Shown: positions 33,286 to 42,306, numbered from the stretch's first letter. The stretch: DNA of 64,000 bases from Ruminococcus sp. (GCF_016283395.1 NZ_JAEEMU010000034.1:62001-126000), one strand, 5' to 3'. Numbers and translations: made by a program. The notes: generated by a model not told the origin, from the letters alone.

Positions 33286-35772
33286 GTGAGATCAAACACA
33301 CTCAAAAAGGTCATCAGCGGAACCGTATCTGCACTGATGATCGCTGCAAGTATCCCATCAGTTGCATCAGCTGCTGACCAGCAGACACGCGGCAACATCG
33401 GCGGTTTTGATTACGAAATGTGGAATCAGAACGGTCAGGGACAGGCTTCAATGAATCCAAGTGCAGGATCCTTCACCTGCTCATGGAGCAACATTGAGAA
33501 CTTCCTTGCTCGTATGGGCAAGAACTACGACAGCCAGAAGATCAACTACAAGAAGTTGAACGGCATCACACTTGAGTACGATGTAGAGTATACACCAAGA
33601 GGAAATTCCTATATGTGTGTATACGGATGGACGAGAAACCCTCTCATGGAATATTACATCGTAGAAGGCTGGGGTGACTGGAGACCACCCGGAAATGACG
33701 GAGAAAATAAGGGTACCGTAACTCTCAACGGAAACACTTATGATATCCGCAAGTCCATGCGTTACAACCAGCCGTCACTTGACGGAACAGCTACATTCCC
33801 TCAGTACTGGAGCGTTCGTAAGACAAGTGGTTCAGCTAACAATCAGACAAACTACATGAAGGGCACTATCGATGTAAGCGGTCACTTTGATGCTTGGGAA
33901 AAAGCAGGACTTGATATGTCAGGTACACTTTATGAAGTTTCACTCAATATTGAAGGCTACAGATCAAACGGATCAGCTAACGTTAAGAGCGTTTCAGTCA
34001 AGACAGGTTCAGGTCAGTCAGATGTAACTGTTGAAACAGGAAATACTACAGGTGGCGGCAATGTTGGCGGCGGCTTCGACATGGGCGGCTTTGATATGAG
34101 TCAGTTCGGCGGCGGAAACGGCGGCTTCGATATGAGCCAGTTCGGCGGCGGAAACGGCGGCTTCGATATGAGCCAGTTCGGCGGCGGAAACGGCGGCTTT
34201 GATATGAGCCAGTTCGGCGGCGGAAACGGCGGCTTTGATATGAGCCAGTTCGGCGGCGGAAACGGCGGCTTTGATATGAGTCAGTTCGGCGGCAATGGCG
34301 GCGGAATGAACTGGGGCGACTTCGGCGGCAATGGCGGCGGAATGAACTGGGGCGACTTCGGCGGCAATGGCGGCGGAATGAACTGGGGCGACTTCGGCGG
34401 CAATGGCGGCGGAATGAACTGGGGTGATTTCGGCGGCAATGGCGGCGGAATGAACTGGGGTGATTTCGGCGGCAACGGCGGCAACAACGGTGGCAACATC
34501 GACTGGGGCGGTATGGCTGGCGGCTTCAACAACGGCGGTGGAAACATCGGCGGCGATGCAGGCAACGGCGGTAACGCAAACAAGGGCCTTAACGCAAAGA
34601 TCAAGAACGATATGCCTACAACAGTACCGAGCGGCAACGAGGCAAAGGGCTGCAAGGTTGAAAAGAAAACATATAACTGTAAATTCACAGGCGGACAGAA
34701 GAGCTGTAACGTTGTTCTTCCTCCTAACTATGATCCAAGCAAGAAATATCCTGTAATGTACGTTCTCCACGGCATCGGCGGTGACGAGGGCAGCATGGTA
34801 AGCGGTATGGGCGTACAGGAACTTATGGCTGGACTTATCGGTAACGGCAAGGCTGAGGAAATGATCATCGTACTCCCAAGCCAGTTCACAAGCAAGAACG
34901 GCAGTCAGGGCGGCGGCTTCGGTATCAATCAGGAGACTTGCGCTGCATATGACAATTTCCTCTATGACATCTCGGACAGCCTTATACCATACATTGAAGC
35001 TAATTATCCTGTAAAGACAGGCAGAGAGAACCGTGCTATCACAGGTTTTTCAATGGGCGGACGTGAAGCTATCTATATCGGACTTATGAGACCTGACCTC
35101 TTCGGTTATGTCGGCGGTGCTTGTCCTGCACCTGGTATCACACCGGGTAAGGATATGTTCATGGAGCATCCCGGCTGTATGACAGAGAGCGAAATGAAGT
35201 TCAGAGACGTAGGACCTGAGCCATATGTATTTATGATCACAGGCGGTACAAACGACTCAGTTGTTGGTACATTCCCTAAGTCTTACAGTGATATACTCAC
35301 AAGAAACGGTGTTGACCATGTTTACCAGTCAATTCCTGGAGGCGGACACGGTGCAGACTCAGTAAAGCCACATCTCTACACATTTATGAGATACGCATTC
35401 AAGGGCACTGAGGCAGCTGTAGTAACAACAACTACTACAAAGGTTACTACAACAACTACTACCACAACGACTACAACTACAACAAAGCCTGTTACAACCA
35501 CAACTATCGACATCAAGGCAGACCTCAACTCCAAGGTAACAAAGTGGGGCGATGCTAACTGTGATGGTACAGTTGATATGGGCGACGTAGTTGCTATCAT
35601 GCAGGCACTTGCAAGTCCTGATAAGTATGGTCTTAAAGATCAGGGTAAGCTCAACGGAGACGTTGCAGCTGCAGGTTCAGGTATCACAAGCAATGATGCA
35701 CTTGTTATCCAGAAGTTCCTTTTAGGAAATATCTCTTCTCTCCCCGAGAGCTATATGCAGTCAGTTTCGTAA
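33286..35772 (+). CDS. Bifunctional cellulosomal GH11 xylanase - CE1 esterase with dockerin
   Basis: The start is GTG 33286, 8 bp after AAAGGAG; an earlier in-frame GTG (33277) overlaps the ribosome site. The protein has 828 residues. It has a signal peptide (1-29), a GH11 xylanase (about 35-245) with nucleophile E122 in MEYYIVE and acid/base E223 in IEGYRS, then a Gly/Asn-rich repeat linker (267-425). A CE1 esterase follows (about 460-705, S589 in GFSMGG, candidate His in GGGHGAD), then a Thr-rich linker (710-742) and a dockerin (about 754-820; WGDANCDGTVDMGDV and SGITSNDALVIQ). It cuts xylan backbones and removes ester side groups while docked on a scaffoldin. This architecture is known from Ruminococcus xylanases. 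Confidence 0.96.
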   Translation: MRSNTLKKVISGTVSALMIAASIPSVASAADQQTRGNIGGFDYEMWNQNGQGQASMNPSAGSFTCSWSNIENFLARMGKNYDSQKINYKKLNGITLEYDVEYTPRGNSYMCVYGWTRNPLMEYYIVEGWGDWRPPGNDGENKGTVTLNGNTYDIRKSMRYNQPSLDGTATFPQYWSVRKTSGSANNQTNYMKGTIDVSGHFDAWEKAGLDMSGTLYEVSLNIEGYRSNGSANVKSVSVKTGSGQSDVTVETGNTTGGGNVGGGFDMGGFDMSQFGGGNGGFDMSQFGGGNGGFDMSQFGGGNGGFDMSQFGGGNGGFDMSQFGGGNGGFDMSQFGGNGGGMNWGDFGGNGGGMNWGDFGGNGGGMNWGDFGGNGGGMNWGDFGGNGGGMNWGDFGGNGGNNGGNIDWGGMAGGFNNGGGNIGGDAGNGGNANKGLNAKIKNDMPTTVPSGNEAKGCKVEKKTYNCKFTGGQKSCNVVLPPNYDPSKKYPVMYVLHGIGGDEGSMVSGMGVQELMAGLIGNGKAEEMIIVLPSQFTSKNGSQGGGFGINQETCAAYDNFLYDISDSLIPYIEANYPVKTGRENRAITGFSMGGREAIYIGLMRPDLFGYVGGACPAPGITPGKDMFMEHPGCMTESEMKFRDVGPEPYVFMITGGTNDSVVGTFPKSYSDILTRNGVDHVYQSIPGGGHGADSVKPHLYTFMRYAFKGTEAAVVTTTTTKVTTTTTTTTTTTTTKPVTTTTIDIKADLNSKVTKWGDANCDGTVDMGDVVAIMQALASPDKYGLKDQGKLNGDVAAAGSGITSNDALVIQKFLLGNISSLPESYMQSVS
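34084..34479 (+). repeat. Eleven tandem 36-bp coding repeats in the xylanase linker
   Basis: Six copies encode GGFDMSQFGGGN (the last ends GGNG) at 34084-34299. Five copies encode GGMNWGDFGGNG at 34300-34479. Copies are nearly identical in DNA, differing mainly at wobble positions, so they arose by recent slippage or unequal exchange. Two related 12-residue units in blocks indicate separate expansions. Confidence 0.95.
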
Positions 35773-35796
35773 TAATTATTGATATCCCAACAGAAG

Positions 35797-35828
35797 CGTA
35801 CCGCATTTGATGCGGTACGTTTCTTTTT
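35797..35828 (+). terminator. Terminator after GH11-CE1 gene
   Basis: A perfect 10-bp stem (cgtaccgcat/atgcggtacg) with a ttg loop is followed by tttcttttt. Confidence 0.94.
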
Positions 35829-35836
35829 ATACGGTA

Positions 35837-35865
35837 TTGAAATACAGAAAAGGAAGTGGTATAAT
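35837..35865 (+). promoter_or_regulatory. Promoter of FAD oxidoreductase gene
   Basis: TTGAAA, a 17-bp spacer and TATAAT at 35860-35865. Confidence 0.8.
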
Positions 35866-35901
35866 ATATTTATATTAATTAATTTGAAAGGACCAGAAAA
35901 T

Positions 35902-37566
35902 ATGAGTGACATTATTAATAAGATACCATGCGGGCTTACAGAGTCCGAGGTCAGCTGTTCATGCTGTGAGCTTGGCGATATCAAAGCAGATGCAGTAAAA
36001 GATTATGATATAGTAGTTGTTGGTGCAGGAGCTTCTGGCGTACCTGCGGCAGGCTGGGCAGCGGAGCTCGGTGCAAAAACAGCTATTCTTCAAAAAGAAG
36101 CGGGAGTAGTATCTCAGGGCAACTGCGGCTCTGCAATAATAAAGTCACGTTCCACAGAAGCAGGTATAGCAAAGTGGATACATCATACAAACAGCCTTTG
36201 CGACTGGAGAGCTGACACAAAGCAGCTCCGCGCATATGCCGAACACTCCGAGGAAGCGATGATGTGGTTCTTAAATCGCGCAGGACTTACCAAAGAGACT
36301 GAATACGGCGACGGAAGCAAGGTGGACAACAATGCCGAAAGCGCGAAACTCCTCAATGACGGTGACAAGCTCTGCGCATTCAGAAGCACCAGCGGCGACT
36401 TCACAGGCGTATGGAAAGACCGTATGAACAGCTATGACTACGGCGATGACCATTGTTACTTCTGGGCTCCGTGGATAGGTCCGAAGCCGCTTAATGTAGG
36501 CAATGCCCTGCATAATGCCCTCAATAACATAATGGTAAAGCATGACAACCTTGATGCATACTTCTCCACACCTGCCGTTAAACTTGTCATGGACGGAAAG
36601 AGAGTTGCAGGCGTCATCGCAAAGGACAAGGACGGCAAGTACATTCAGTTCAACGCTTCAAAGGCAGTAATACTTGCAACAGGCGACTATACCAACAATC
36701 CTGCAATGGTACAGCGTTGGTGTCCTGATATAGCCGAATTTGACAAGAAGCAATTCGGCAAGACAGGTGACGGGCATATACTTGCCATAAGTGCAGGAGC
36801 TGAAATGGAAAATCTCGGACATACAAAGATGATGCATGATTTTGACTCTGCGCTTATGTTTGAAGAGCCTTTCCTCTATTTAAATATGAACGGTGAACGT
36901 TTCACCAACGAGTATACAGGCTTTGTATATATGGGCAATCTTCTGAAATATCAGCCTAAATTCAAGGGAAGTATGCTCGATGCCGACCATAAGGACGGCT
37001 CAAAGGGCTGGTACTGCACTATTTACGACAGCGATTACGTTAATTGGGATAAGGACGAGTTCGTTGACGGCTGTGTACCGCCGTTCGTTATGGAGAAGTT
37101 CATTCCGGGAGCAGTTGAAGAGCCTCAGGGCGTATTCAAGAACCTTATCGACCTGCACAGATGTGATACTCTTGAGGAGCTTGCAGCCGAGCTTGGAATA
37201 CCATACGATAAGATGAAGGCTTCAATAGACCGATATAACGAGCTCTGCGACAAGGGCTGCGATACTGATTTCGGCAAGCCTGCAAAGTATATGCACAAGA
37301 TTGAAAAAGCACCTTTCTGGGGTGCAAGAAAGCATATCAGAGTGTCGGCAGAGGTATCTGGAGTCATCACAAATGAGAATGCACAGGCTCTTGATGCCGA
37401 GGGCAAGCCTATACAGGGACTTTACTGCGCAGGCAATCTTGGCGGACCATTCTACGGTGGAGCTGATTATCCATTCCACCAGACAGGACTATCTCTCGGT
37501 AGATGCTATACTTTCGGCATGATAGCCGCAAAACACGCACTCGACGTTACAAAATATATCATCTAA
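35902..37566 (+). CDS. FAD-dependent oxidoreductase (fumarate reductase/KSTD-like flavoprotein)
   Basis: The start is at ATG 35902 behind aaaggacc; the frame opens upstream without support. The protein has 554 residues. Near residue 35 is a dinucleotide-binding start (DIVVVGAGASGVPAA), then SQGNCGSAI, a later ATGDYTNN and a C-terminal GNLGGPFYGGADYPFHQTG flavin-closing segment. This is the FAD_binding_2 family, which reduces or oxidises C-C double bonds in substrates such as fumarate, urocanate or steroids. It has no signal peptide, so it is cytoplasmic. The substrate is unknown; gut bacteria carry many such stand-alone reductases. Confidence 0.85.
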   Translation: MSDIINKIPCGLTESEVSCSCCELGDIKADAVKDYDIVVVGAGASGVPAAGWAAELGAKTAILQKEAGVVSQGNCGSAIIKSRSTEAGIAKWIHHTNSLCDWRADTKQLRAYAEHSEEAMMWFLNRAGLTKETEYGDGSKVDNNAESAKLLNDGDKLCAFRSTSGDFTGVWKDRMNSYDYGDDHCYFWAPWIGPKPLNVGNALHNALNNIMVKHDNLDAYFSTPAVKLVMDGKRVAGVIAKDKDGKYIQFNASKAVILATGDYTNNPAMVQRWCPDIAEFDKKQFGKTGDGHILAISAGAEMENLGHTKMMHDFDSALMFEEPFLYLNMNGERFTNEYTGFVYMGNLLKYQPKFKGSMLDADHKDGSKGWYCTIYDSDYVNWDKDEFVDGCVPPFVMEKFIPGAVEEPQGVFKNLIDLHRCDTLEELAAELGIPYDKMKASIDRYNELCDKGCDTDFGKPAKYMHKIEKAPFWGARKHIRVSAEVSGVITNENAQALDAEGKPIQGLYCAGNLGGPFYGGADYPFHQTGLSLGRCYTFGMIAAKHALDVTKYII

Positions 37567-37571
37567 ACTTT

Positions 37572-37597
37572 AAAGGACGCTTTTCAGCGTCCTTTTT
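37572..37597 (+). terminator. Terminator after FAD oxidoreductase
   Basis: The stem aaaggacgc/gcgtccttt with a ttttca loop and T-tail. Confidence 0.92.
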
Positions 37598-37622
37598 GGT
37601 TATTATGTCGTTAAAAATTATA

Positions 37623-37651
37623 TTGAAATACCTGTAAAGTTATGATATAAT
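37623..37651 (+). promoter_or_regulatory. Promoter of GDSL lipoprotein gene
   Basis: TTGAAA, a 17-bp spacer and TATAAT at 37646-37651. Confidence 0.8.
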
Positions 37652-37673
37652 TAATAAAAAGGAGATGATACTT

Positions 37674-38678
37674 TTGAGGATAGCTGATATTATAAAAAAG
37701 GCTGCTGCAGGCATTGGGGCGGCAGTAATGATGATGAGCTTTTCTGCTTGTTCAAAGACAGAAATACACGAAGTTGAAGTTGTGCATGAAACAAAAGTAC
37801 CGCCGAAGATGATGTTTCTCGGCGACTCCATAGCAGCAGGCTACGGACTTGACGGATATAAAAAGGGCGACAATTACAACTGCCCCTCGTATTCAAATAT
37901 ACTGAAAAACAAGTATACATCGGAGCTTGAAGGCGAGTGCGGACATACAATGGTAAACGAAGCTGTATCAGGCTATACCTCCTCAGACCTTATCACTCAG
38001 ATACAGAGCGGAGAGCTTGACAGCGAACTTAAAGACGCAGATGCTGTTGTAGTTTCTATCGGCGGAAATGACCTTCTCGGAATACTGTTCAAGCTTATCG
38101 ACAGTCTCGGTATAGAAGATATCAATAATTTTGATGTGAAGGATATCGACTTCGCAGGTGCAGCGGTTGCCTTACTTGGCATGGGAAGCGAAGCGGACAA
38201 GGCACTTGAGCAGTTCACGGTGAATATTGATATCATATCATCTGAGCTGAAAAGCAGAACTGACGGAACAGTATTTGTGCAGACTCTTTATGATCCTGTT
38301 GAATACTTCGACAGACTTTCCGTGATAACTGAATTTACGGCTCAGAATATAGAAAAGCTCAACAATATCATTTCCGAAAAGTCGGCAAACGGATATAAAG
38401 TCATAGATGTTGCGCCGCGTTTTAAGGGCAGAGCAGATGAGCTTACCAATATCAAGAAAATGGATATCCACCCAAATGCAGCAGGACATGAGATCATTGC
38501 CGAAGAAGTGGATAAAGCTTTCCGTGCAACGGGATTTTCCTATGTGACGACTGAAAAAGTGGAGCAGAAGTCCACCGATGTGGCAAAAACAGCTCTTTTA
38601 TGGAGCAGTGTGGGAATTGCATTACTTGTAATAATATTTGGAGTTATTTTTGCTTTGCGAAAAAAGTCTAAAAAATAA
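37674..38678 (+). CDS. SGNH/GDSL hydrolase lipoprotein with C-terminal membrane helix
   Basis: The start is taken as TTG 37674, because the in-frame ATG at 37665 directly abuts the AAAAAGGAG ribosome site. The protein has 334 residues. It has a lipoprotein signal ending in SFSAC (Cys about 24). The SGNH blocks are FLGDSIAAGYG (nucleophile Ser), GGND (about 120) and DIHPNAAGHEI (catalytic Asp and His, about 262). A transmembrane helix and KKSKK tail end the protein. It is an outer-surface esterase or deacetylase, possibly acting on peptidoglycan or xylan acetyl groups. Anchors at both ends are unusual. Confidence 0.88.
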   Translation: MRIADIIKKAAAGIGAAVMMMSFSACSKTEIHEVEVVHETKVPPKMMFLGDSIAAGYGLDGYKKGDNYNCPSYSNILKNKYTSELEGECGHTMVNEAVSGYTSSDLITQIQSGELDSELKDADAVVVSIGGNDLLGILFKLIDSLGIEDINNFDVKDIDFAGAAVALLGMGSEADKALEQFTVNIDIISSELKSRTDGTVFVQTLYDPVEYFDRLSVITEFTAQNIEKLNNIISEKSANGYKVIDVAPRFKGRADELTNIKKMDIHPNAAGHEIIAEEVDKAFRATGFSYVTTEKVEQKSTDVAKTALLWSSVGIALLVIIFGVIFALRKKSKK

Positions 38679-38682
38679 AACG

Positions 38683-38725
38683 AAGCCTGAAAGGAGCTAT
38701 ATACTTCTTTCAGGCTTTTATTTGT
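38683..38725. terminator. Bidirectional terminator
   Basis: The stem aagcctgaaag/ctttcaggctt is flanked by A-rich and T-rich tracts between two convergent genes. Confidence 0.9.
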
Positions 38726-39317
38726 TCTGTTTAAGTAAACTTACTTCATTTTCGGTCAGTCTGCGGTATTCTCCATGTTTCAGTGCAGTATCAAGCTCCA
38801 GAGAACCGATGCTGTCTCGGCGAAGGTAGAATATCTTGCAGCCAACAGCTTCCATTATCCTTTTTACCTCATGCTTTTTGCCTTCATGTATGGTAAGTGT
38901 TGCCGCAAAAGCAGCACCGTCGGGATTTTTCATGTATTTTTCGCGGCGTTCGAGAGGAATAAACTCTTCAAGCTCCCGTATTCTGTACTGCCTGCAAAGT
39001 CGGAATTCCGCTGGCTTTGAGGTGAAGCCATTCATAGCGATACCATTCTCGATGAGCTGTATTTTCTCAGCATTGACAGTTCCCACAGCATAGAAAAAAT
39101 AGGTCTTGCTGATATGCCTGTCAGGCTGCATTATTTTGAAATCAAGGTCGCCGTCATCAGTTAGTATAAGGAGTCCGTAGGTGTCCTTGTCAAGCCTGCC
39201 TACGGGGTGTAGCTTCTTTGCTAGTTCGGCAGGGAAGTAGTCCATAACAGTTTTGTGGAACGCATCTGAACAAGCAGTAACGCAGCCATGTGGCTTGTTG
39301 AACATATAGTAAAGCAT
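38718..39317 (-). CDS. RsuA/RluB-family pseudouridine synthase
   Basis: The protein has 199 residues. It has the catalytic motif GRLDKDTYGLLILTDDG (Asp about 43), KTYFFYA and the late GKKHEVKRIMEAVG motif. The usual N-terminal S4 RNA-binding domain is missing, as in RluE/YmfC-like members. It modifies a uridine in ribosomal RNA, the exact site unknown. Its start overlaps the stop of the small gene upstream by 1 bp, so it is coupled to it. Confidence 0.9.
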   Translation of the reverse strand: MLYYMFNKPHGCVTACSDAFHKTVMDYFPAELAKKLHPVGRLDKDTYGLLILTDDGDLDFKIMQPDRHISKTYFFYAVGTVNAEKIQLIENGIAMNGFTSKPAEFRLCRQYRIRELEEFIPLERREKYMKNPDGAAFAATLTIHEGKKHEVKRIMEAVGCKIFYLRRDSIGSLELDTALKHGEYRRLTENEVSLLKQNK

Positions 39318-39499
39318 TATAATTCTATGGTATCGCCTATGTTAAGGTGATTTTCGCTGAGATAGCTGTCAGACAGCTTTATAGTCTTTTCGTTTCCGTT
39401 TTCGCCTTTGACAACTACGCTGCACATGGGCTCTTCTCCGTCGGGAACTCCCTCGCAGCCGTAATCCCATTCGATTATTTCAAGTATGGTATATTTCAA
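39317..39499 (-). CDS. Small acidic protein between phosphatase and pseudouridine synthase genes
   Basis: A longer frame exists, but the best start is TTG 39499, 7 bp after ggagg and overlapping the phosphatase stop codon. This gives 60 residues: KYTILEIIEWDYGCEG, then a charged VVVKGENGNEKTIKLSD and NIGDTIEL, a small beta-barrel-like pattern. I do not recognise a family. Coupling on both sides suggests it is a genuine gene in a three-gene operon. Confidence 0.65.
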   Translation of the reverse strand: MKYTILEIIEWDYGCEGVPDGEEPMCSVVVKGENGNEKTIKLSDSYLSENHLNIGDTIEL

Positions 39500-39957
39500 A
39501 GCATTTCCTCCCTGATATATTTTAGCAGACCGCGGCAGCCCTCGTCGATATCGCTGTAAGCCTTGCCGAAATCGCGGCTGTACCACGGATCGGAGACATC
39601 ATCTCCGCGCCCTGCAAAGGTGAGTAGCTTATATACTTTCCCGCCACTGTCGCTGCCAAAAATGCGGTTCATATTGCGAATATTGGCAGTGTCCATGCCT
39701 ATGAACAGGTCGTATTTATCATAGTCGGATCTCCTGAGCTGTACAGCAAACTTTCCGCCACAGCCGATACTGTGCTTTGCAAGCTCGGCTTTTGCAGGCG
39801 GATAGATCGAGTTGCCAAGCTCCTCGGTACTTGTCGCACTTGAAGCAACGAATATCTCATCTGAAAGACCGCAGTCGGCGATAAGCTTTTTCATTATAAA
39901 TTCAGCCATAGGAGAGCGGCATATATTGCCATGGCAAACAAACATGATTTTATACAT
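39496..39957 (-). CDS. Low-molecular-weight protein-tyrosine phosphatase
   Basis: The protein has 153 residues. The P-loop VCHGNICRSPMAE (C8, R14) is at the N terminus. DDVSDPWYSRDF supplies the catalytic acid Asp near 125. This is normal LMW-PTP architecture and size. In bacteria it typically dephosphorylates a tyrosine kinase or phosphoarginine of a regulator. No BY-kinase or capsule locus is adjacent, so the target is open. It heads the coupled string leading to the pseudouridine synthase. Confidence 0.93.
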   Translation of the reverse strand: MYKIMFVCHGNICRSPMAEFIMKKLIADCGLSDEIFVASSATSTEELGNSIYPPAKAELAKHSIGCGGKFAVQLRRSDYDKYDLFIGMDTANIRNMNRIFGSDSGGKVYKLLTFAGRGDDVSDPWYSRDFGKAYSDIDEGCRGLLKYIREEML

Positions 39958-40197
39958 CTTCTCAAATCTCCTTAAATGTTTGATAATCTTCGTAAAATAG
40001 CCTCAAAGCTCGTTTTAACACAACATGAATAAAAAAAGAATATTTTCTTATAATTCTGCATATTTTTTCATATTTTCTCATGTTTTTCATTGCAAGCGTG
40101 GAAAAACTGTGGAAAAAAGTTCGACCATATATTGGGCTACACCAGTGTTTTTTTGTGAATTTTTACTACGATAAAATGGTAAAATGAATGTTTAATG
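39958..40197. other. Intergenic junction beside integrase gene (probable left end of element)
   Basis: This is 240 bp of AT-rich DNA between the conserved phosphatase gene and the integrase. Tn916-type integrases lie at one end of their element, so the attachment junction should be here. No clear direct repeat with a distant partner was found by eye, so the ends are not defined. Confidence 0.4.
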
Positions 40198-41403
40198 CTA
40201 AACGATACCGTATAAGCGCTTCATCTCTTTCTCCGCATCTTTATACTGGACGTGAGTATACGTATTCAATGTAACGCTTATGTCTGTATGTCCCATTATG
40301 TACTGAAGCATCTTGGGGTTCATACCGTTCTTAGCCATGTTAGTGCAGAAGGTATGCCTGCAGATATGCGGAGTGATAGCAGGCAGCGGCAGACGGCCGA
40401 TGTCGTTGTTATACTTCTCCCTAATGCGCTGCATATACTTTTCCCAGTGCTGTGCCACAGTCGGCTTTGAATTCTTGTCCAGAAACAGAAATCCTACGCG
40501 GCCTCCTATAACTGGCTCTGTTCTGACTCTTTTGCGCCTGTTGATTATTCTTATGAAGCAATCAGCGACTTCAACGGTCATAGGTATGTACCTGATGCCC
40601 TTCTCCGTTTTGGGAGCCTGAAGGATATACTTCATATTACTGGCTTGTATGAGCTGGTGGTCTACCTTGATACGATTCTTCTCAAAATCAATGTCGGATA
40701 CAGTCAGCCCACAGAATTCGGAAATACGCAGTCCAGTGTTAAACAGGATGAAAATTGCTTCATAGTATTTGCTATAGGTCTTATCCTGCTTAATAAATTC
40801 AAGATAGTCGGCCTGCTGTTTTTCTGTTATAGACTCTCTAGTGACGCTGTCATTGATGATTACTGTTGACAGAGGAAACTGAAATGGATTCTTTCGTATC
40901 AGATCATCATTCTCAGCCATCTGAAACGCTGGCCTTAGAACGCCTCTGATGGTATGTATCGAGCTGTATCCTTTACCGTCCTCACGCTGTAACTTTATCA
41001 GTCATGCCTTGGCATCAGATATCCGGACAGTATCGATCCTCCTGCTTCCGAAGGGATCGTTCCTGATGATGTTGAGCACGGTCTTGTAACCTGTCTCAGT
41101 GTTGATTCTTACACCAGTCTTCAGAGAGACATATTTCTCAGCTAAGGAAAGAACGGTGTATTCGCCACCGTTTGAAAGAATGTGATTATATTTATCTTTT
41201 TCAATCTGCCTCTCCATTTCCCTTAACGACAGCCCTTTGCGTTTATTTGCCGGAGCAGGGTCAGCATCATCCAATCGCCAGCTGGTTACTTCTTTCCGCT
41301 TACCTGAAATATCAACGTAGTTGAAACGATATTTGCCGTCTGCACGTTGGCTTTCTCCGTCTCTTAGGATACGACCTTTTTGGTCTCTTCTCTTCTCGCT
41401 CAT
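40198..41403 (-). pseudogene. int: Tn916-type tyrosine integrase interrupted by an in-frame TGA
   Basis: Reading from ATG 41403, the first 133 codons encode the arm-binding and core-binding start (MSEKRRDQKGRILRDGES, very like Tn916 Int). They end at TGA 41002-41004 in the phrase SDAKA-stop-LIKLQRED. Tn916 has Trp at about this place, so TGG to TGA is likely. The same frame then stays open to 40198, with R in GLRISEFCGL, HICRHTFC, MGHTDIS and the nucleophile Tyr in NTYTH. A second ATG at 40920 could express only the catalytic domain. As it stands, full-length integrase is not made, so the element is probably stuck. Confidence 0.88.
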
Positions 41404-41486
41404 TAGAACACTCCTTTCTGAAAAGAGACCCGAACTTGCAGGTTAATTATAACACAAGTCCGGGTCTATTTCAATAGTTTTGAGAG

Positions 41487-41690
41487 CTATAATGCTGTTG
41501 CCTGATCTAAGAATCTTTCGAACTTGATTCTTTTGAACAGCACCCTGTTACCGTTCATTATTATAAAATCAGCGTCAGGATGTTCTTCTGCGATTCTTCT
41601 GAGCTTAGTTTCTCCGATGTGATAGTATTCAGCAGCTTCAGTTACTGTTAAAGCATATCTTTGCCAGATTGGAATTGTGATATTCTCCAT
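41487..41690 (-). CDS. xis: Tn916-like excisionase
   Basis: The start is ATG 41690 after ggaggaggtg. The protein has 67 residues. It is closely like Tn916 Xis: IPIWQRYALTVTEAAEYY, IGETKLRRIAEE and IMNGNRVLFKR, a winged-helix MerR-like fold that bends attachment-site DNA and directs excision. It is divergent in spacing only, lying 83 bp upstream of int in the same direction, as in Tn916. It appears intact although its integrase partner is broken. Confidence 0.92.
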   Translation of the reverse strand: MENITIPIWQRYALTVTEAAEYYHIGETKLRRIAEEHPDADFIIMNGNRVLFKRIKFERFLDQATAL

Positions 41691-41732
41691 TGTTTTCACC
41701 TCCTCCACTATAATCAGTAAGTAACTGCAATT

Positions 41733-42249
41733 TTAATATACGATCTTGAGAAATCCGCCTATGCTGTCAAGGAAATTAGTTAATTTTTCCATTGTTAACG
41801 GACGAGCAGATTTGTCGTATCTGCTTAAGGTACGCTTAGAAAGTCCAAACAGGTTAGCTAACTCTGAAGCCGTAATACCTTTTTTTTCTGTATTTTACGA
41901 ATTTTATTCCATAAACGATCGTAAGTAGGAAGCCTTGAAGATTTACTAATATAAACTTTTTATGCGTAGACTCCGAATAACATGTTTTCCCCTCAAGTGA
42001 AATCAATGTCTGAAGATATGTACTAATTTTATTTATAAGCATGAGACATTCTTCCTGCTGTATATCGTGGCGCAGCTTCATTTTAAGCTTTATAATTGTC
42101 TGTGCCACTACATGATCCAACTGTTCGTTTACGCGTCTATCTACCTCTTCCGCAAAACACTCGCGATATTTCTGCAATACATCCATATATTCAATAGCCG
42201 TAAGACCAAGGTATCCTGTAATATAGTCTTCAAAACTTTCTTTCTTCAT
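41733..42249 (-). pseudogene. Element-borne helix-turn-helix protein with two frameshifts
   Basis: From ATG 42249 (tttcttcat end, ggaggaa site) the frame encodes about 113 residues with a helical character (LGLTAIEYMDVLQKYREC). Coding sense then shifts frame near an A5 run (about 41958) to read SSRLPTYDRLWNKIRKIQ, and shifts again at an A8 run (about 41881-41888) to read GITASELANLFGLSKRTLSRYDK, a clear helix-turn-helix, ending at 41733. Each shift is repaired by one extra A. It is either decayed or a homopolymer sequencing problem. Probable element regulator. Confidence 0.7.
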
Positions 42250-42283
42250 TATTATTTCCTCCTAAAATACTTTTTTTACTTAT

Positions 42284-42306
42284 GGGACGGCCTTTACGGC
42301 CGTCCC
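42284..42306 (-). other. GC-rich hairpin between ATPase and HTH genes
   Basis: The perfect 9-bp stem gggacggcc/ggccgtccc has a 5-nt loop. The minus-strand side lacks a U-tract, so it is more likely an RNA-processing or stability hairpin than a terminator. Confidence 0.5.

Noticed and set aside
34084..34479. CRISPR array
   Set aside because: The 36-bp units are contiguous coding repeats without unique spacers, inside an intact enzyme gene.
34018..34770. Long antisense frame opposite the xylanase repeats
   Set aside because: It is produced by the periodic 36-bp repeats and encodes only Ala/Val/His repeats with no ribosome site; the plus-strand gene has a signal peptide and enzyme domains.
41002..41004. 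TGA read as tryptophan
   Set aside because: TGA ends many intact genes in the window (for example those ending at 2392 and 14968), so the codon is a stop here; a nonsense mutation or error is simpler.
41870..41895. Programmed frameshifting at the A8 run
   Set aside because: A second shift at a different run is also needed in the same gene and other genes nearby show similar single-base losses, so decay or sequencing error fits better; slippage is not excluded.
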